Part shown: one piece after another, positions 38,184-47,043 of the stretch
How positions within the stretch are numbered: the first letter of the stretch is position 1
How the letters are laid out: the number at the start of each line of letters is the position of its first letter
Notes under the pieces: model-generated
What the model saw: the letters and a program-made list of their open reading frames with translations, nothing else
What the model was told of the DNA's origin: nothing
Databases searched by the model: none
Position numbers and translations under genes: made by a program
NCBI GenBank assembly: GCA_015698305.1
Contig: CP048620.1
Span: forward strand, 3,184,001 to 3,248,000
Direction of reading: 5' to 3'
DNA: 64,000 nt
DNA from: Candidatus Nitrohelix vancouverensis
GTDB taxonomy: Bacteria; Nitrospinota; Nitrospinia; Nitrospinales; VA-1

Positions 38184-39012
38184 CGTCAAGGTTGATCTCC
38201 AACCCTTCAAAAGCGGCAATGCTATTGGGGAAAATCTGTTTACATTCCGCCTCGATTTCTCCGATGAATTCATCACAGTGCGCAGGGTCATGGTGAAACA
38301 GAACCAGTTTCTTTACGTTGGCGGCTTTGGCCATTTTAACGCCTTCCTTCATCGTGCTATGCCCCCAACCTTTTCTGGAAAATTGTCCTTCGAGTCCATA
38401 ATACTCCGCATCGGTGTACTGAGCGTCATAAATCAGCAAATCGACGTCTTTCGAAAGCTCCAGCAAATTCTTGCTGAGCTTGTCTTCCTGATGTTCGTTA
38501 TCCGTCGCGAATACGAGGGATTGCCCTCCCGAATCCACGCGAAACCCGTAGGAACCGTTGGGGTGATACAAATTCGCCGGGGATACTTTAAAATTCTTGC
38601 CCTCCACCACGTCGCCATGGCGAATATCATGATAGCGCAGGGTCGCGCCAAATACCTCTTTACGAATTGGAAAACAGGGCGCGGACATTTGCTCATCAAG
38701 AACGTCTTCGATCTTGGTTGGAAGCGCCGTGCCTCCGTAAATATCGAATTCATTTCCAGGCACGTAAAACGGACCAAAAAAAGGAAATCCCTGAATATGA
38801 TCCCAATGAACATGGCTGAAAAACAGGCTGGCTTTGACAGGCATTTCGGCCATCAAGGATTTCCCCATATTGATGATGCCGGTTCCGCTGTCAAAAATAA
38901 TGATTTCGTCTCCGCAACGGACTTCCACGCAGGTCGTGTTGCCGCCCACCTTCGCGGTGTTCCTGTTTCCAGAAGGGAAACTTCCTCGTACGCCCCAGAA
39001 TCTAACGATCAC
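38152..39012 (-). CDS. MBL-fold metallo-hydrolase
   Basis: The 286-residue cytoplasmic protein has the metallo-beta-lactamase signature FFSHVHWDHIQGFPFF, plus DSGTGI, the third-ligand region FATDNEHQED, and the terminal LFHHDPAHCD. This arrangement resembles PhnP/RNase Z-like phosphodiesterases, often fused to or found with signalling domains, but the substrate is not visible. The start is GTG at 39012. It is the first gene of a five-gene minus-strand unit with FG-GAP, TerB-like, zinc-ribbon and dtd genes. Confidence 0.85.
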   Translation of the reverse strand: MIVRFWGVRGSFPSGNRNTAKVGGNTTCVEVRCGDEIIIFDSGTGIINMGKSLMAEMPVKASLFFSHVHWDHIQGFPFFGPFYVPGNEFDIYGGTALPTKIEDVLDEQMSAPCFPIRKEVFGATLRYHDIRHGDVVEGKNFKVSPANLYHPNGSYGFRVDSGGQSLVFATDNEHQEDKLSKNLLELSKDVDLLIYDAQYTDAEYYGLEGQFSRKGWGHSTMKEGVKMAKAANVKKLVLFHHDPAHCDEFIGEIEAECKQIFPNSIAAFEGLEINLDDAELPKSLFA

Positions 39013-39057
39013 TCAATCGGCCCATGTAAATTTAGCGTTAAAAAAATGTAAGCCCGC

Positions 39058-39063
39058 ATTATA
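39058..39063 (-). promoter_or_regulatory. Predicted -10 box for the metallo-hydrolase unit
   Basis: A perfect TATAAT on the minus strand, in the context TGTATATAATG, lies about 46 bases before the GTG start. No good -35 box is at standard spacing, although TTTATT lies about 18 bp upstream. Confidence 0.4.
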
Positions 39064-39150
39064 TACAAACTTCCGCTTCCAATAAACTCTTAATAAATAA
39101 ATATATCGATTCTCTAACTCAAACCCAAAATACAATGCATTTCAAAGCGA

Positions 39151-39987
39151 TCAGGCGATCCAGTCCGGCTCGTTCATACGGCATTCAGCAAGACTTTGTT
39201 CATAAGGCGTCAACGCCCTCTCTTCCCAGTTTCCCGGAAATTTATTTTTAAACCCTGCAATAAAATAGGGAAGCGCCTCTTCATAGCTCATGGTTTTATC
39301 CATCGCCTCCTGAAGAGTGATCGATTTGTCCTGCAAAATTTTCAGATTTACATCTCTCTCTTCATCGCTGGAAAAACAAAAAAATGAGTTGGAGAACAAT
39401 GCGTCGTGATCGATCAGGATAGACCCCTGTTGAAGGAACGCCTGTTTGAAACGACGTTGCGCCCCGCCGATCAACTTTCTCGCCTTCACAGAAATTTCGA
39501 AATGGTTGATCGATGCAAAACAGGCGGGGGACCGAAACGAAGAACTCTTATTGCGCGTACCGGTTCTTTGCAATTCCTGAAGCCCGTCGGCGCTCTGCGC
39601 ATGCTCCAAACCCATTAGTTGCAGGGAATGGATCAGCCCTGAGGAAATCTCCTGAAACGCGCCTCTTAAATTGGAAGGAAACTGAGAATGCGGAATCGGA
39701 GCGATCACGCTATAGGAGATTTCATTCTGATGCACCATCGCGCGACCGCCGGTGGGTCTTTGAACCACCTCGACCTCCATCTTGCGACACCGATCCAAAT
39801 CCACGCAGAGGCGCCAATCCTGAGAATAGCCGACCGTAATGCTGGGCCGGCTCCAACCATACAAACGCAGGGTCGCGGGCGCTTTTCCTTCATTGCAGGC
39901 GTTCAAGATCGCATGATCCGTCGCCATATTGCAGGCTCCGCTTCGCGCCCCATCATTGATCAAACGCCATTCGAGATCATTCTTCAT
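39151..39987 (-). CDS. LipM-like octanoyltransferase / lipoate-protein ligase A family
   Basis: The 278-residue protein belongs to the LipB/LplA/BirA fold. Motifs are LRLYGWSRPSITVGYSQ, VVQRPTGGRAMVHQNEISYS (the acyl-binding RxxGG loop), and SPACFASINHFEISVKARKL followed by IGGAQRR and QQGSILID. A Cys at the start of the CF segment is the acyl-enzyme nucleophile in LipM, which transfers octanoate from acyl carrier protein to apo-lipoyl domains. That Cys favours LipM over an ATP-dependent ligase, but I am not certain. It lies alone, 138 bases upstream of the metallo-hydrolase unit. Confidence 0.8.
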   Translation of the reverse strand: MKNDLEWRLINDGARSGACNMATDHAILNACNEGKAPATLRLYGWSRPSITVGYSQDWRLCVDLDRCRKMEVEVVQRPTGGRAMVHQNEISYSVIAPIPHSQFPSNLRGAFQEISSGLIHSLQLMGLEHAQSADGLQELQRTGTRNKSSSFRSPACFASINHFEISVKARKLIGGAQRRFKQAFLQQGSILIDHDALFSNSFFCFSSDEERDVNLKILQDKSITLQEAMDKTMSYEEALPYFIAGFKNKFPGNWEERALTPYEQSLAECRMNEPDWIA

Positions 39988-40105
39988 ATCAGAAATTCAA
40001 CCATTTTCATTTTGACTCTATTTTTCTCATCCGCTAACATTGGTGAATTAACTCGAACTGAATTTCAAAAATGCGGCGCCGCCGCCATTTCCCGATCCCC
40101 AATCC

Positions 40106-41179
40106 TTGAAACGATCTCGCGCTTTACAGTCTCTTATTTGTTTAATCCTGACCGCATGGGTATTCGCCGGAGATCCGTCTTACGCCTTCGAGAACATGCG
40201 CGCCGGATCCAAAGCCCTCTCCTGTCAATCGGCCTGCCATTTGCCGGATAATCTGGAGCAATCCCGACAGAATAAGGTTCGGGCCCCGGAGTGTCAATCC
40301 TGTCACCTGGGCGTCCTGTCAACAAAGGCGCAAAATCCATTCAGCCAGCCGAAGCGTTCTCCCAGGCGACTGTTCGCATTAACTGAAAACGCGTCTATCA
40401 CAAAAGTGAAATCGCAAACCCAGGCGTCGCCAAGCGAAGCGCCCTCTGAAAGCGGAACGGAAAACATGGCGTGGGTGCCGGGAGGCGAATTCATCATGGG
40501 TTCCAATGAACGCTGGGACGATGAAGGCCCCGAGCACATCGCCTCTGTCGATGGATTCTATATCGACCTCTACGAAACCACCAACGCCGACTACAAAAAA
40601 TTTGTCGACGCAACGCAACGGGAAGCGCCCTACCACTGGCCCAACGGAGAGATTCCCAAAGGCAAAGGCTCCGACCCGGTGATTTACGTCAACTGGTTCG
40701 ACGCCACCGACTACTGCCAGTGGCGCGGCAAACGCCTGCCCAATGAAAAGGAATGGGAAAAAGCCGCGCGCGGTGAAAACGGATTGATCTACCCCTGGGG
40801 CGACGAATGGAGTCTGGACCGCTCCAACCATCCCTACAAAAACTCCACGGGAGTCGAGCCGGTGGGATCGTATCCCAATGGCAAAAGCCCCTACGGCCTT
40901 TATGATATGTCCGGCAACGTCTGGGAATGGGTGGACAGCTTTTACCTGCCTCATCCAGGCAACAACATCCACCGGTCAGAATACGGAACGGATAAACGGC
41001 TTCTCAAGGGAGGGTCCTGGTTCGACTGCCTGTCCTACGGTTGCGGCCTGAGCGCGCCCACCTTCAACCGCAGTTTTTTCACTCCCGAAGTTCGCAACAA
41101 CAGCTTTGGTTTTCGCTGTGCAAAAAGCCCTTCAAAGGCTGGCGCCGCCGCGCATTCGAGCGCACAGTCGCCGGGTTGA
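40106..41179 (+). CDS. c-type haem protein fused to a formylglycine-generating-enzyme-like domain
   Basis: The 357-residue protein has a signal peptide (1-27, ending DPSYAFE). Two haem-binding candidates follow: an unusual CX3CH at Cys40-His45 (CQSACH) and a normal CXXCH at Cys63-His67 (CQSCH). After a Ser/Pro-rich linker (about 75-120), a full FGE/SUMF1-type domain runs to the end: VPGGEFIMGS, VNWFDATDYCQWRGKRLPNE, GSYPNGKSPYGLYDMSGNVWEWV, GGSW and GFRCA. Two Cys at 308 and 313, spaced C-x4-C just after GGSW, resemble the copper-binding active-site pair of true FGE. The start is TTG; no ATG fits the signal peptide. It would be a periplasmic protein, but no sulfatase gene lies near. The function is unknown. 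Confidence 0.85.
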   Translation: MKRSRALQSLICLILTAWVFAGDPSYAFENMRAGSKALSCQSACHLPDNLEQSRQNKVRAPECQSCHLGVLSTKAQNPFSQPKRSPRRLFALTENASITKVKSQTQASPSEAPSESGTENMAWVPGGEFIMGSNERWDDEGPEHIASVDGFYIDLYETTNADYKKFVDATQREAPYHWPNGEIPKGKGSDPVIYVNWFDATDYCQWRGKRLPNEKEWEKAARGENGLIYPWGDEWSLDRSNHPYKNSTGVEPVGSYPNGKSPYGLYDMSGNVWEWVDSFYLPHPGNNIHRSEYGTDKRLLKGGSWFDCLSYGCGLSAPTFNRSFFTPEVRNNSFGFRCAKSPSKAGAAAHSSAQSPG

Positions 41180-41248
41180 TTCTTGACTTTCACCCTTTGA
41201 AACAGGAAAATATCGGGGCGCGATCACCCTTCAGGCAAGGATAGAATC

Positions 41249-41443
41249 TTGAATACCGATTCGAATTCGGACCTGCCCCCGGACGGGAGCGGTGAAGATG
41301 GATACAAAATTTCTCTGACCCGAAAGATCATCATGGCGATCTTCATCATCGCCTTTTGGCTGGCGTTTTATTGGCACCGAAGCGAAACGCCCCCAGCGAC
41401 GAAGGCCCCCGCCCCTTCGCCTGCAATTCCCGGCGCCAATTAA
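41249..41443 (+). CDS. Small single-pass membrane protein, 64 residues
   Basis: A TTG start at 41249 has AAGGA seven bases upstream. The protein has an acidic N-terminus, one membrane helix (about 27-43: KIIMAIFIIAFWLAFYWH) and a Pro/Ala-rich tail (PPATKAPAPSPAIPG). It lies 69 bases after the haem/FGE gene on the same strand and could be an accessory subunit. I do not recognise the family. Confidence 0.55.
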   Translation: MNTDSNSDLPPDGSGEDGYKISLTRKIIMAIFIIAFWLAFYWHRSETPPATKAPAPSPAIPGAN

Positions 41444-41465
41444 AATCCCTTTGAGTATTTAGAAA

Positions 41466-42278
41466 TTATTCGGCGTTTTCAAAGCGATGCCGATTGATCG
41501 CTTCATTGCCTTTGATGAGGTCCAAGGCTTTCGAACTTCGCCGCAGAACCATACGAGTTCCTCCCCCCAGGCTCAGTCCAAGCCGGGTTTCCTCGACCGG
41601 CTCATCCAAGAGAACGCTTGCTTTTTGAGTCGACGGCGGCGACGTGTCATCCACATCGGGAAGGCTCCCCCATGCAGGTGATGCGGGATGAAAAATCAAC
41701 TGCTTTTCATTTTTTGCAAATGCGGCGACCTGAATCAAATGGTCCTCCGGTTTCTCCGGCGCCTTATACGGGTAGTAGGTGCGCAAATGTTCATCGTAGT
41801 CGAACTGGTTCATATGCTTGGATCGCGTTTCAAATCCGTTGATCTCAAAACCCTCGCCGGAAAAGATGAAAGGATCCGACAACATCGGGAAATTGGACTC
41901 CAGCCCCGCCGCAAAATCGCTCGACGGAACATAAGGTTTGGGTACGTATCGCGCAACACGCTCAAAACGATTCATGGCCAGGTATTCCGTATCGGTCTTG
42001 AACTGATCGGCGGAAAGAAACTTCCTCACGTCCTCCGACGCCTCTTCGGCTTTTTCCAATTCTTCCGGCTTGATGATGACCGTCGCCTCGTCGGGAGGCA
42101 AACCATGCGCCTGGGGCAGATCGGCTTTCGAGCGCAAGCCGGAGGAAATCACTTCCGGGTTCAGCGCTACCGTCTCCGCAATCTCCTCCCCTCCACCACA
42201 TCCCTGAAGAAGCGTAAGAGCAAAGATCAGCGTCGTCAGCGCGCAAGCGCTCTTGTAGTATGCTTTCATCATCGCCAT
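41466..42278 (-). CDS. Hypothetical lipoprotein, 270 residues
   Basis: The signal (MMKAYYKSACALTTLIFALT) ends in a lipobox, LLQGC, with Cys near residue 27, followed by Gly-Gly-Gly and acidic residues that favour outer-membrane sorting. The mature part is rich in Pro, Glu and Ser, with no known domain. It contains FPMLSDPFIFSGEGFEING, which suggests a beta structure. It is divergent from thpR and has its own promoter region. Confidence 0.75.
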   Translation of the reverse strand: MAMMKAYYKSACALTTLIFALTLLQGCGGGEEIAETVALNPEVISSGLRSKADLPQAHGLPPDEATVIIKPEELEKAEEASEDVRKFLSADQFKTDTEYLAMNRFERVARYVPKPYVPSSDFAAGLESNFPMLSDPFIFSGEGFEINGFETRSKHMNQFDYDEHLRTYYPYKAPEKPEDHLIQVAAFAKNEKQLIFHPASPAWGSLPDVDDTSPPSTQKASVLLDEPVEETRLGLSLGGGTRMVLRRSSKALDLIKGNEAINRHRFENAE

Positions 42279-42321
42279 TGGATAAAAAACCGTTTCATAT
42301 ACCGTTTCGTTTCGGCGGATT

Positions 42322-42344
42322 CGCTCCTATTCTTTAACGGAGCG
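42322..42344. repeat. Inverted repeat in the leader of the lipoprotein gene
   Basis: CGCTCC (42322-42327) and GGAGCG (42339-42344) form a 6-bp stem with an 11-base loop, inside the divergent intergenic region. On the minus strand it falls between a TATAAT-like box near 42365 and the lipoprotein start, so it could be an RNA hairpin in the leader. Confidence 0.3.
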
Positions 42345-42452
42345 TACCGGCTATCTTCATTATTATATAAGCCAAACCCTTGAAAGCTCTACAGCTATTT
42401 CAGCGCGTCCGCGCCCCCATCGCTTTACCCCAATCGCCTCTCCGGTTTTATC

Positions 42453-42481
42453 TTGCTATTTACCCCCCTCCCCGTTATAAA
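42453..42481 (+). promoter_or_regulatory. Predicted promoter of the thpR-recA-recX run
   Basis: TTGCTA (42453-42458) and TATAAA (42476-42481) are separated by exactly 17 bp. Transcription would start near 42488, ten bases before the ATG at 42498, giving a short leader. No LexA-type palindrome is obvious nearby. Confidence 0.55.
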
Positions 42482-42497
42482 TCTTGAGTGAGATTTG

Positions 42498-43115
42498 ATG
42501 TTTGGAAATAATTTTTCAGAGACAAACCGTATTCGCTTATTTCTCGCAACCCAGGTTCCTCCCAAAGTCATTCTGGCTCTATCCGAGGCGCAGGACAATT
42601 TTCGCAAATTAAAAGTCAAAGCCTCATGGGTCCGTCGGGAGAATATGCATATAACCTTAAAATTTCTGGGCGATATCGCTCCCGACACGACATCCTCGTT
42701 GATTCATTCAATGACATCCGTCGGAAAGCGCTCGTCCCAATTCAATATCGCGCCCGATAAAATCACCCTTTACCCAGATGAATCGAAACCCCGGATTCTT
42801 GCGGTGGTTTTTAATGATTCTGAAGGCCAGATGGCGCAATTGCATCAAAATATTGAAGACGCGCTGGTCCGCCAGGGAATCGCAAAAGATTCGCGATCAT
42901 TTACGCCGCATTTAACGCTCGGACGTTTTAAGTTGACTAAAAAAGACGCCGCGCTGTCACAAGCCGTACAAACGCAAAAAAAATTGACCTGCGGGTCGTT
43001 CGGGGTCGATACTTTTCAACTGGTTCACAGTCAGTTGACGGTGAACGGACCGATCTACACCCCAATTGAAGAATTCACTCTGGCCGACGACCCGTCGGAC
43101 CTGAACGAATCATAA
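42498..43115 (+). CDS. thpR: RNA 2',3'-cyclic phosphodiesterase
   Basis: ThpR (formerly LigT) belongs to the 2H phosphoesterases and opens 2',3'-cyclic phosphates in RNA. Both HxTx active-site motifs are present: MHITLKFLGD at about 50 and PHLTLGRFK at about 137. The start is the ATG at 42498; an in-frame TTG just before it is possible but is not supported by the promoter position. It lies 38 bases upstream of recA and probably shares its transcript. Confidence 0.92.
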   Translation: MFGNNFSETNRIRLFLATQVPPKVILALSEAQDNFRKLKVKASWVRRENMHITLKFLGDIAPDTTSSLIHSMTSVGKRSSQFNIAPDKITLYPDESKPRILAVVFNDSEGQMAQLHQNIEDALVRQGIAKDSRSFTPHLTLGRFKLTKKDAALSQAVQTQKKLTCGSFGVDTFQLVHSQLTVNGPIYTPIEEFTLADDPSDLNES

Positions 43116-43153
43116 ACAACCTGAAAAAATGACTCACGGATAAAGGAGGCACT

Positions 43154-44215
43154 ATGTCGTCGACCGAACGGGAAAAAGCCCTCGAATTGGCGTTCAATCA
43201 AATTGAGAAGCAGTTTGGAAAAGGCTCCATCATGAAGTTGGGGCAGGCGCGAGCCCTCAAAGGGATCGACGTCATTTCCACGGGCTCTATTTCACTGGAC
43301 GTTTCTCTCGGAGTGGGAGGCGTACCGCGCGCCCGCATCATCGAAATCTTCGGCCCGGAAGCGTCGGGTAAAACCAGCCTGACCCTGCACATCATCGCCG
43401 AGGCCCAAAAAACCGGCGGCGTCGCCGCCTTCATTGACGCGGAGCATGCTCTCGACCCCAAATACGCCAAAAACCTGGGCGTCAACCTGGACGATTTGCT
43501 CCTGTCCCAACCGGACACCGGCGAGCAGACGCTGGAAATCGCCGAAGTTCTGGTGCGTAGCGGCGCGGTGGACGTCATCGTCGTCGACTCGGTCGCCGCT
43601 CTGGTGCCTAAAGCGGAACTCGACGGAGACATGGGCGATTCCCATATGGGGCTTCAAGCTCGCCTGATGTCTCAGGCAATGCGCAAACTCGCAGGCGTTG
43701 TCAGTAAATCCAACACGGCCTTGATCTTCATCAACCAGATCCGCATGAAAATCGGCGTCATGTTCGGCAACCCCGAAACCACGACCGGCGGCAACGCGCT
43801 GAAGTTTTATTCTTCCGTACGCATGGACATCCGCCGAATCGCCGCGATCAAGGACGGCGAGGAAGTCGTCGGCAACCGTACCCGCGTCCGCGTCGTCAAA
43901 AACAAAGTTGCGCCGCCCTTTCGCGATTGCGAATTTGACATCATTTACGGCGAAGGCATTTCCAAGATGGGCGATCTGCTCGATCTCGGCGTCACGCACA
44001 ACATCATCAATAAAAGCGGCACCTGGTTTTCCTACAATGAAAACCGCATCGGTCAGGGCCGGGCGAACGCGAAAAAATTCCTTGCGGACAACCCCGATAT
44101 GGCTCAGGACATCGAAACCCAGTTGCGTCAAAAACTGGGCTTGATCAAGTCAGAAGACGACGCCGCGCCCGCGCCGGAGGAAGCAGAGCCGGAAAAAACC
44201 AAAAAGGGTAAATAA
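43154..44215 (+). CDS. recA: Recombinase A
   Basis: RecA forms the strand-exchange filament and activates LexA self-cleavage. The 353-residue protein contains the Walker A loop [10 protein letters not shown], Walker [13 protein letters not shown], the L1 loop region [20 protein letters not shown] and the L2 region [21 protein letters not shown]. The acidic C-terminus is typical. A perfect ribosome site, AAAGGAGG, lies at 43142-43149. recX follows 23 bases later. Confidence 0.99.
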   Translation: MSSTEREKALELAFNQIEKQFGKGSIMKLGQARALKGIDVISTGSISLDVSLGVGGVPRARIIEIFGPEASGKTSLTLHIIAEAQKTGGVAAFIDAEHALDPKYAKNLGVNLDDLLLSQPDTGEQTLEIAEVLVRSGAVDVIVVDSVAALVPKAELDGDMGDSHMGLQARLMSQAMRKLAGVVSKSNTALIFINQIRMKIGVMFGNPETTTGGNALKFYSSVRMDIRRIAAIKDGEEVVGNRTRVRVVKNKVAPPFRDCEFDIIYGEGISKMGDLLDLGVTHNIINKSGTWFSYNENRIGQGRANAKKFLADNPDMAQDIETQLRQKLGLIKSEDDAAPAPEEAEPEKTKKGK

Positions 44216-44238
44216 CCCGCCCCGCAAAGCGCCGTTCC

Positions 44239-44721
44239 ATGAACCCTGCGGAGGAAAATAAACAGGCCCGATCAGCCGCCATCAAACATCTGGTCTACAG
44301 AAGCCGAAGCGAATCGGAGATTGAAACGCATCTGAGCAAGAAAGAATTTTCAGACGCCGCCATCGCTTCGGCCCTGCAGGACCTGCGCGAGCTGGGCTAT
44401 CTCAACGACGCCGATCTCGCTTTCAATTGGGGGCGGTCCAAAATTGAAAATCGTTTGTGGGGGCCCATGCGCTTGAAACAAGGCATGCTCGGACGCGGAC
44501 TTCCAAAAGACGTGATTCGCAACGCCATCGCTCTGCTATACAATGAATTCAACGAGAGCGAACTGGCGCATCAAGCGGCGCTCAAAAAATTGAAAAGCAT
44601 GGATCGCCTCGACCGTGAAACGCAACGGCGGCGTTTGGCCCCCTACCTGCAACGTAAGGGGTTTTCCGGCGACGTCGTTTACGAAACCGTACAAACCCTG
44701 CTCCCCTTCAGGCGGGAATGA
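44239..44721 (+). CDS. recX: RecX, regulator of RecA
   Basis: RecX binds the RecA filament and limits its activity. The 160-residue protein is helical, made of repeated three-helix modules, with IKHLVYRSRSESEIETHLSKK, ELGYLNDADLAFNWGRSKIE and YLQRKGFSGDVVYETV. The neighbour recA supports the call. Its stop overlaps the next start as ATGA, so the prepilin peptidase is translationally coupled. Confidence 0.95.
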   Translation: MNPAEENKQARSAAIKHLVYRSRSESEIETHLSKKEFSDAAIASALQDLRELGYLNDADLAFNWGRSKIENRLWGPMRLKQGMLGRGLPKDVIRNAIALLYNEFNESELAHQAALKKLKSMDRLDRETQRRRLAPYLQRKGFSGDVVYETVQTLLPFRRE

Positions 44722-45533
44722 TAAACCCCCTTGAACAATTTCTACTGCTTCCCCAGTTCCTTCAGGCCTCCGGAGTGTTCCTGTTCGGCCTGATGCTGGG
44801 CAGTTTTTCTAACGTGTGCATCCACCGCATCCCGCGCGGCGAATCGGTGGTCTCCCCCGGCTCGCACTGCGTCTCCTGCAACGCCGCAGTGCGTTCCTTC
44901 GACAACATTCCCCTCCTCAGCTATTTGATTCTGAAAGGGCAATGCAGAAACTGCGGCGTCCGGTTTTCCTGGGTCTACCCCTTCATTGAATTCATCACGG
45001 CGCTGCTGATCGTCGCTTCCTTTTATCGCTTCGGCTGGTCCTGGGAGTTTGCAATCTTCACCGTCGTCGGCCCGGCCCTGGTGGTCATCACCGTCATCGA
45101 CCTGCAACACAAAATCATCCCCAACCTCATCACCCTGCCGGGAATTCCGCTGTGCCTGATCGCCGGTATCTATCTGGAAGGGACGTCAAGCGCCTTGTGG
45201 GGACTGGTCGCCGGAAGCGGCCTGTTCCTCCTGATCGGAGAAATCTACTATCGGATGCGCGGAGAGATTGGCATGGGCATGGGCGACGTGAAATACATCG
45301 CCGCCGCAGGGGCCTTGCTCGGCTGGCAGAAAATTTTCCTCGTGATCTTCATTGCCGCATTGATCGGATCGATCGTCGGCGTTCTGGGCATGGTCAATAA
45401 AAAATTGACCGGCGCGAGCCAGATTCCTTTCGGGCCTTTTCTGGCCGCAGGCACGCTGGTCGCGTTTTTCTGGGGCGATGCGCTCATCCATCTCTACCTG
45501 TCTTCGTTGGCCCCAGGCTACCCCGCTCTCTAG
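44718..45533 (+). CDS. Type IV prepilin peptidase / leader methyltransferase
   Basis: PilD/GspO-type enzymes cleave and N-methylate type IV pilins and type II secretion pseudopilins. The 271-residue membrane protein has the four-Cys zinc loop (CVSCNAAVR and CRNCGVR, about 52-78) and the two catalytic aspartates in VIDLQHKIIPN and MGMGDVKYIAA. About eight helices are expected. It overlaps recX by four bases, an unexpected partner, since pil genes do not flank it. Confidence 0.95.
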   Translation: MINPLEQFLLLPQFLQASGVFLFGLMLGSFSNVCIHRIPRGESVVSPGSHCVSCNAAVRSFDNIPLLSYLILKGQCRNCGVRFSWVYPFIEFITALLIVASFYRFGWSWEFAIFTVVGPALVVITVIDLQHKIIPNLITLPGIPLCLIAGIYLEGTSSALWGLVAGSGLFLLIGEIYYRMRGEIGMGMGDVKYIAAAGALLGWQKIFLVIFIAALIGSIVGVLGMVNKKLTGASQIPFGPFLAAGTLVAFFWGDALIHLYLSSLAPGYPAL

Positions 45534-45598
45534 AATCTCCAGCGTCGCTCCCGCGCCCTATGCTATGATACAGCAACGATTTTATTGGAGAATCTGGC

Positions 45599-45982
45599 AT
45601 GCCGAACGAAGAAAAAAACGAACGTCTAGAGCAAATTGAACGCCAGTGCTCTGCGATGGCCGAAACGCTGAGCCGCCTGGAAGCCGACCTTACCGAAGCC
45701 CGGCGCAATCTCCAAAAAAGAAAATCTGAAAACACCGCTTTGAAAATTCTCTTTTATACAGGGTTGACGGTCCTGCTCATCGGATTCGTTTTTTCCACGC
45801 ACACCATCCAGCAAACCCAGTTGCACAGCCTCGAATCCAACCTCTCCCAATTGCAAACGCAAATCAACCACGACCTGTTAATCATGCAAAAAAACGTGCA
45901 AGAGGAGATGGCCAAACATCATCCCGACGAGGAGGATGTTCAAAGCGAATCGAATCCACCCGATCCAGAACCTTCGCCTTAA
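45599..45982 (+). CDS. Hypothetical coiled-coil single-pass membrane protein, 127 residues
   Basis: The ATG has GGAG eight bases upstream. The protein has an N-terminal coiled coil (about 5-40, rich in Glu/Arg/Leu), a membrane helix (about 48-66: ILFYTGLTVLLIGFVF) and a second coiled coil (70-110) with an acidic Pro-rich tail. I do not recognise the family. Its stop overlaps the convergent aldo/keto reductase gene by four bases. Confidence 0.65.
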   Translation: MPNEEKNERLEQIERQCSAMAETLSRLEADLTEARRNLQKRKSENTALKILFYTGLTVLLIGFVFSTHTIQQTQLHSLESNLSQLQTQINHDLLIMQKNVQEEMAKHHPDEEDVQSESNPPDPEPSP

Positions 45983-46923
45983 TTCACAGAAAAGATCGCA
46001 TCGATTTCCCGCGCCTGATCTTCGCCGAGCTTCCAGCCAATGGCCTGAAGGTTTTCTTCTACATGCGTCTCGTTTTTAAAACCGAGTAAAGCCGTCGCCA
46101 TCGCCGGTTGTTGCAGGATCCAATTGATGGCGACCTGCGCGCAAGTCTTGCCCGCTTCGGTCGCAATCCTTTTGAGTTTTTCGACCTTGTCGATATTACG
46201 ATGATAGCCCTCGCCCTTGAAAGTTCCGATGATCCCCTTGCTACGCCAATCGGAGAACTTCGTATTTTTGTCGTATTTTCCTGTCAGAACTCCGGACGCC
46301 AGGGGGCTGTATGCGACCACGCTGACATGACGCTCCACGCAGAATGGCAAAAGCTCTTTTTCAACCGAGCGATTGAGCAGACTGTATTCCGGTTGCACCG
46401 AGACCAGCGGACCGTATTGCATGATGTCGTTCATCTGCGCGACGGAATAATTACTGACGCCGATGTGACGAATTTTTCCGCTCTCTTTTAGCTGAAGCAG
46501 GGCTTCCATGGTTTCCTCTTGCGACGTCGCCTCGTCGGGCCAATGCACCTGATACAGGTCGATCCAGTCGGTACCCATTCGCCGAAGACTGTCCTCCGCT
46601 TCCTTCACAACCGACGCCTTCGTCGCGTTGCGCGAGATGCTTCCCAGAGATTCCTTTTCCCATACCAGTCCGCATTTGGTCGCGTAGACCACTTTATCGC
46701 GCACCGACTTCAAAGTTTTGCCTATCAATTTCTCCGAATGCCCAAAACCATACACCGGCGCCGTGTCGAAACACGTGACGCCAAGCTCATAGGCTTTCAA
46801 GATAGCTTTTGCAGAAATTGCGTCGCCCTCGTTCTTCCAGAAAGGCGCGCCGCCAACGCCCCAGGCTCCAAAGCTGACGACGGAAACCTTCAAGTCGCTC
46901 TCTCCCAACAGTCGATACTCCAT
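45979..46923 (-). CDS. Aldo/keto reductase
   Basis: This NADPH-dependent oxidoreductase of the AKR superfamily shows the catalytic tetrad: Asp and Tyr in CFDTAPVYGFGHSE, Lys in VYATKCG, and His in YQVHWPD. The cofactor region appears as YSPLASGVLTGKY near residue 200. The start is the ATG at 46923, preceded by AAGGAAAG; the longer frame adds ten unlikely residues. Its substrate is unknown. It is divergent from the ABC exporter. Confidence 0.92.
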   Translation of the reverse strand: MEYRLLGESDLKVSVVSFGAWGVGGAPFWKNEGDAISAKAILKAYELGVTCFDTAPVYGFGHSEKLIGKTLKSVRDKVVYATKCGLVWEKESLGSISRNATKASVVKEAEDSLRRMGTDWIDLYQVHWPDEATSQEETMEALLQLKESGKIRHIGVSNYSVAQMNDIMQYGPLVSVQPEYSLLNRSVEKELLPFCVERHVSVVAYSPLASGVLTGKYDKNTKFSDWRSKGIIGTFKGEGYHRNIDKVEKLKRIATEAGKTCAQVAINWILQQPAMATALLGFKNETHVEENLQAIGWKLGEDQAREIDAIFSVN

Positions 46924-47043
46924 AGTTCTCTTTCCTTTTTTTAACAAAGCCATTACAATAAACAGTTTTACGGCTTGTCTTCCCGTCGCGGCAAATCGCC
47001 GCCGAATGACAAGACCGGTTCTTATATTTTTCCCGAAATACCG

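Noticed and set aside
42279-43153. LexA/SOS box upstream of thpR or recA
   Set aside because: I found no E. coli-type or Bacillus-type LexA palindrome there. A lineage-specific site could still exist.
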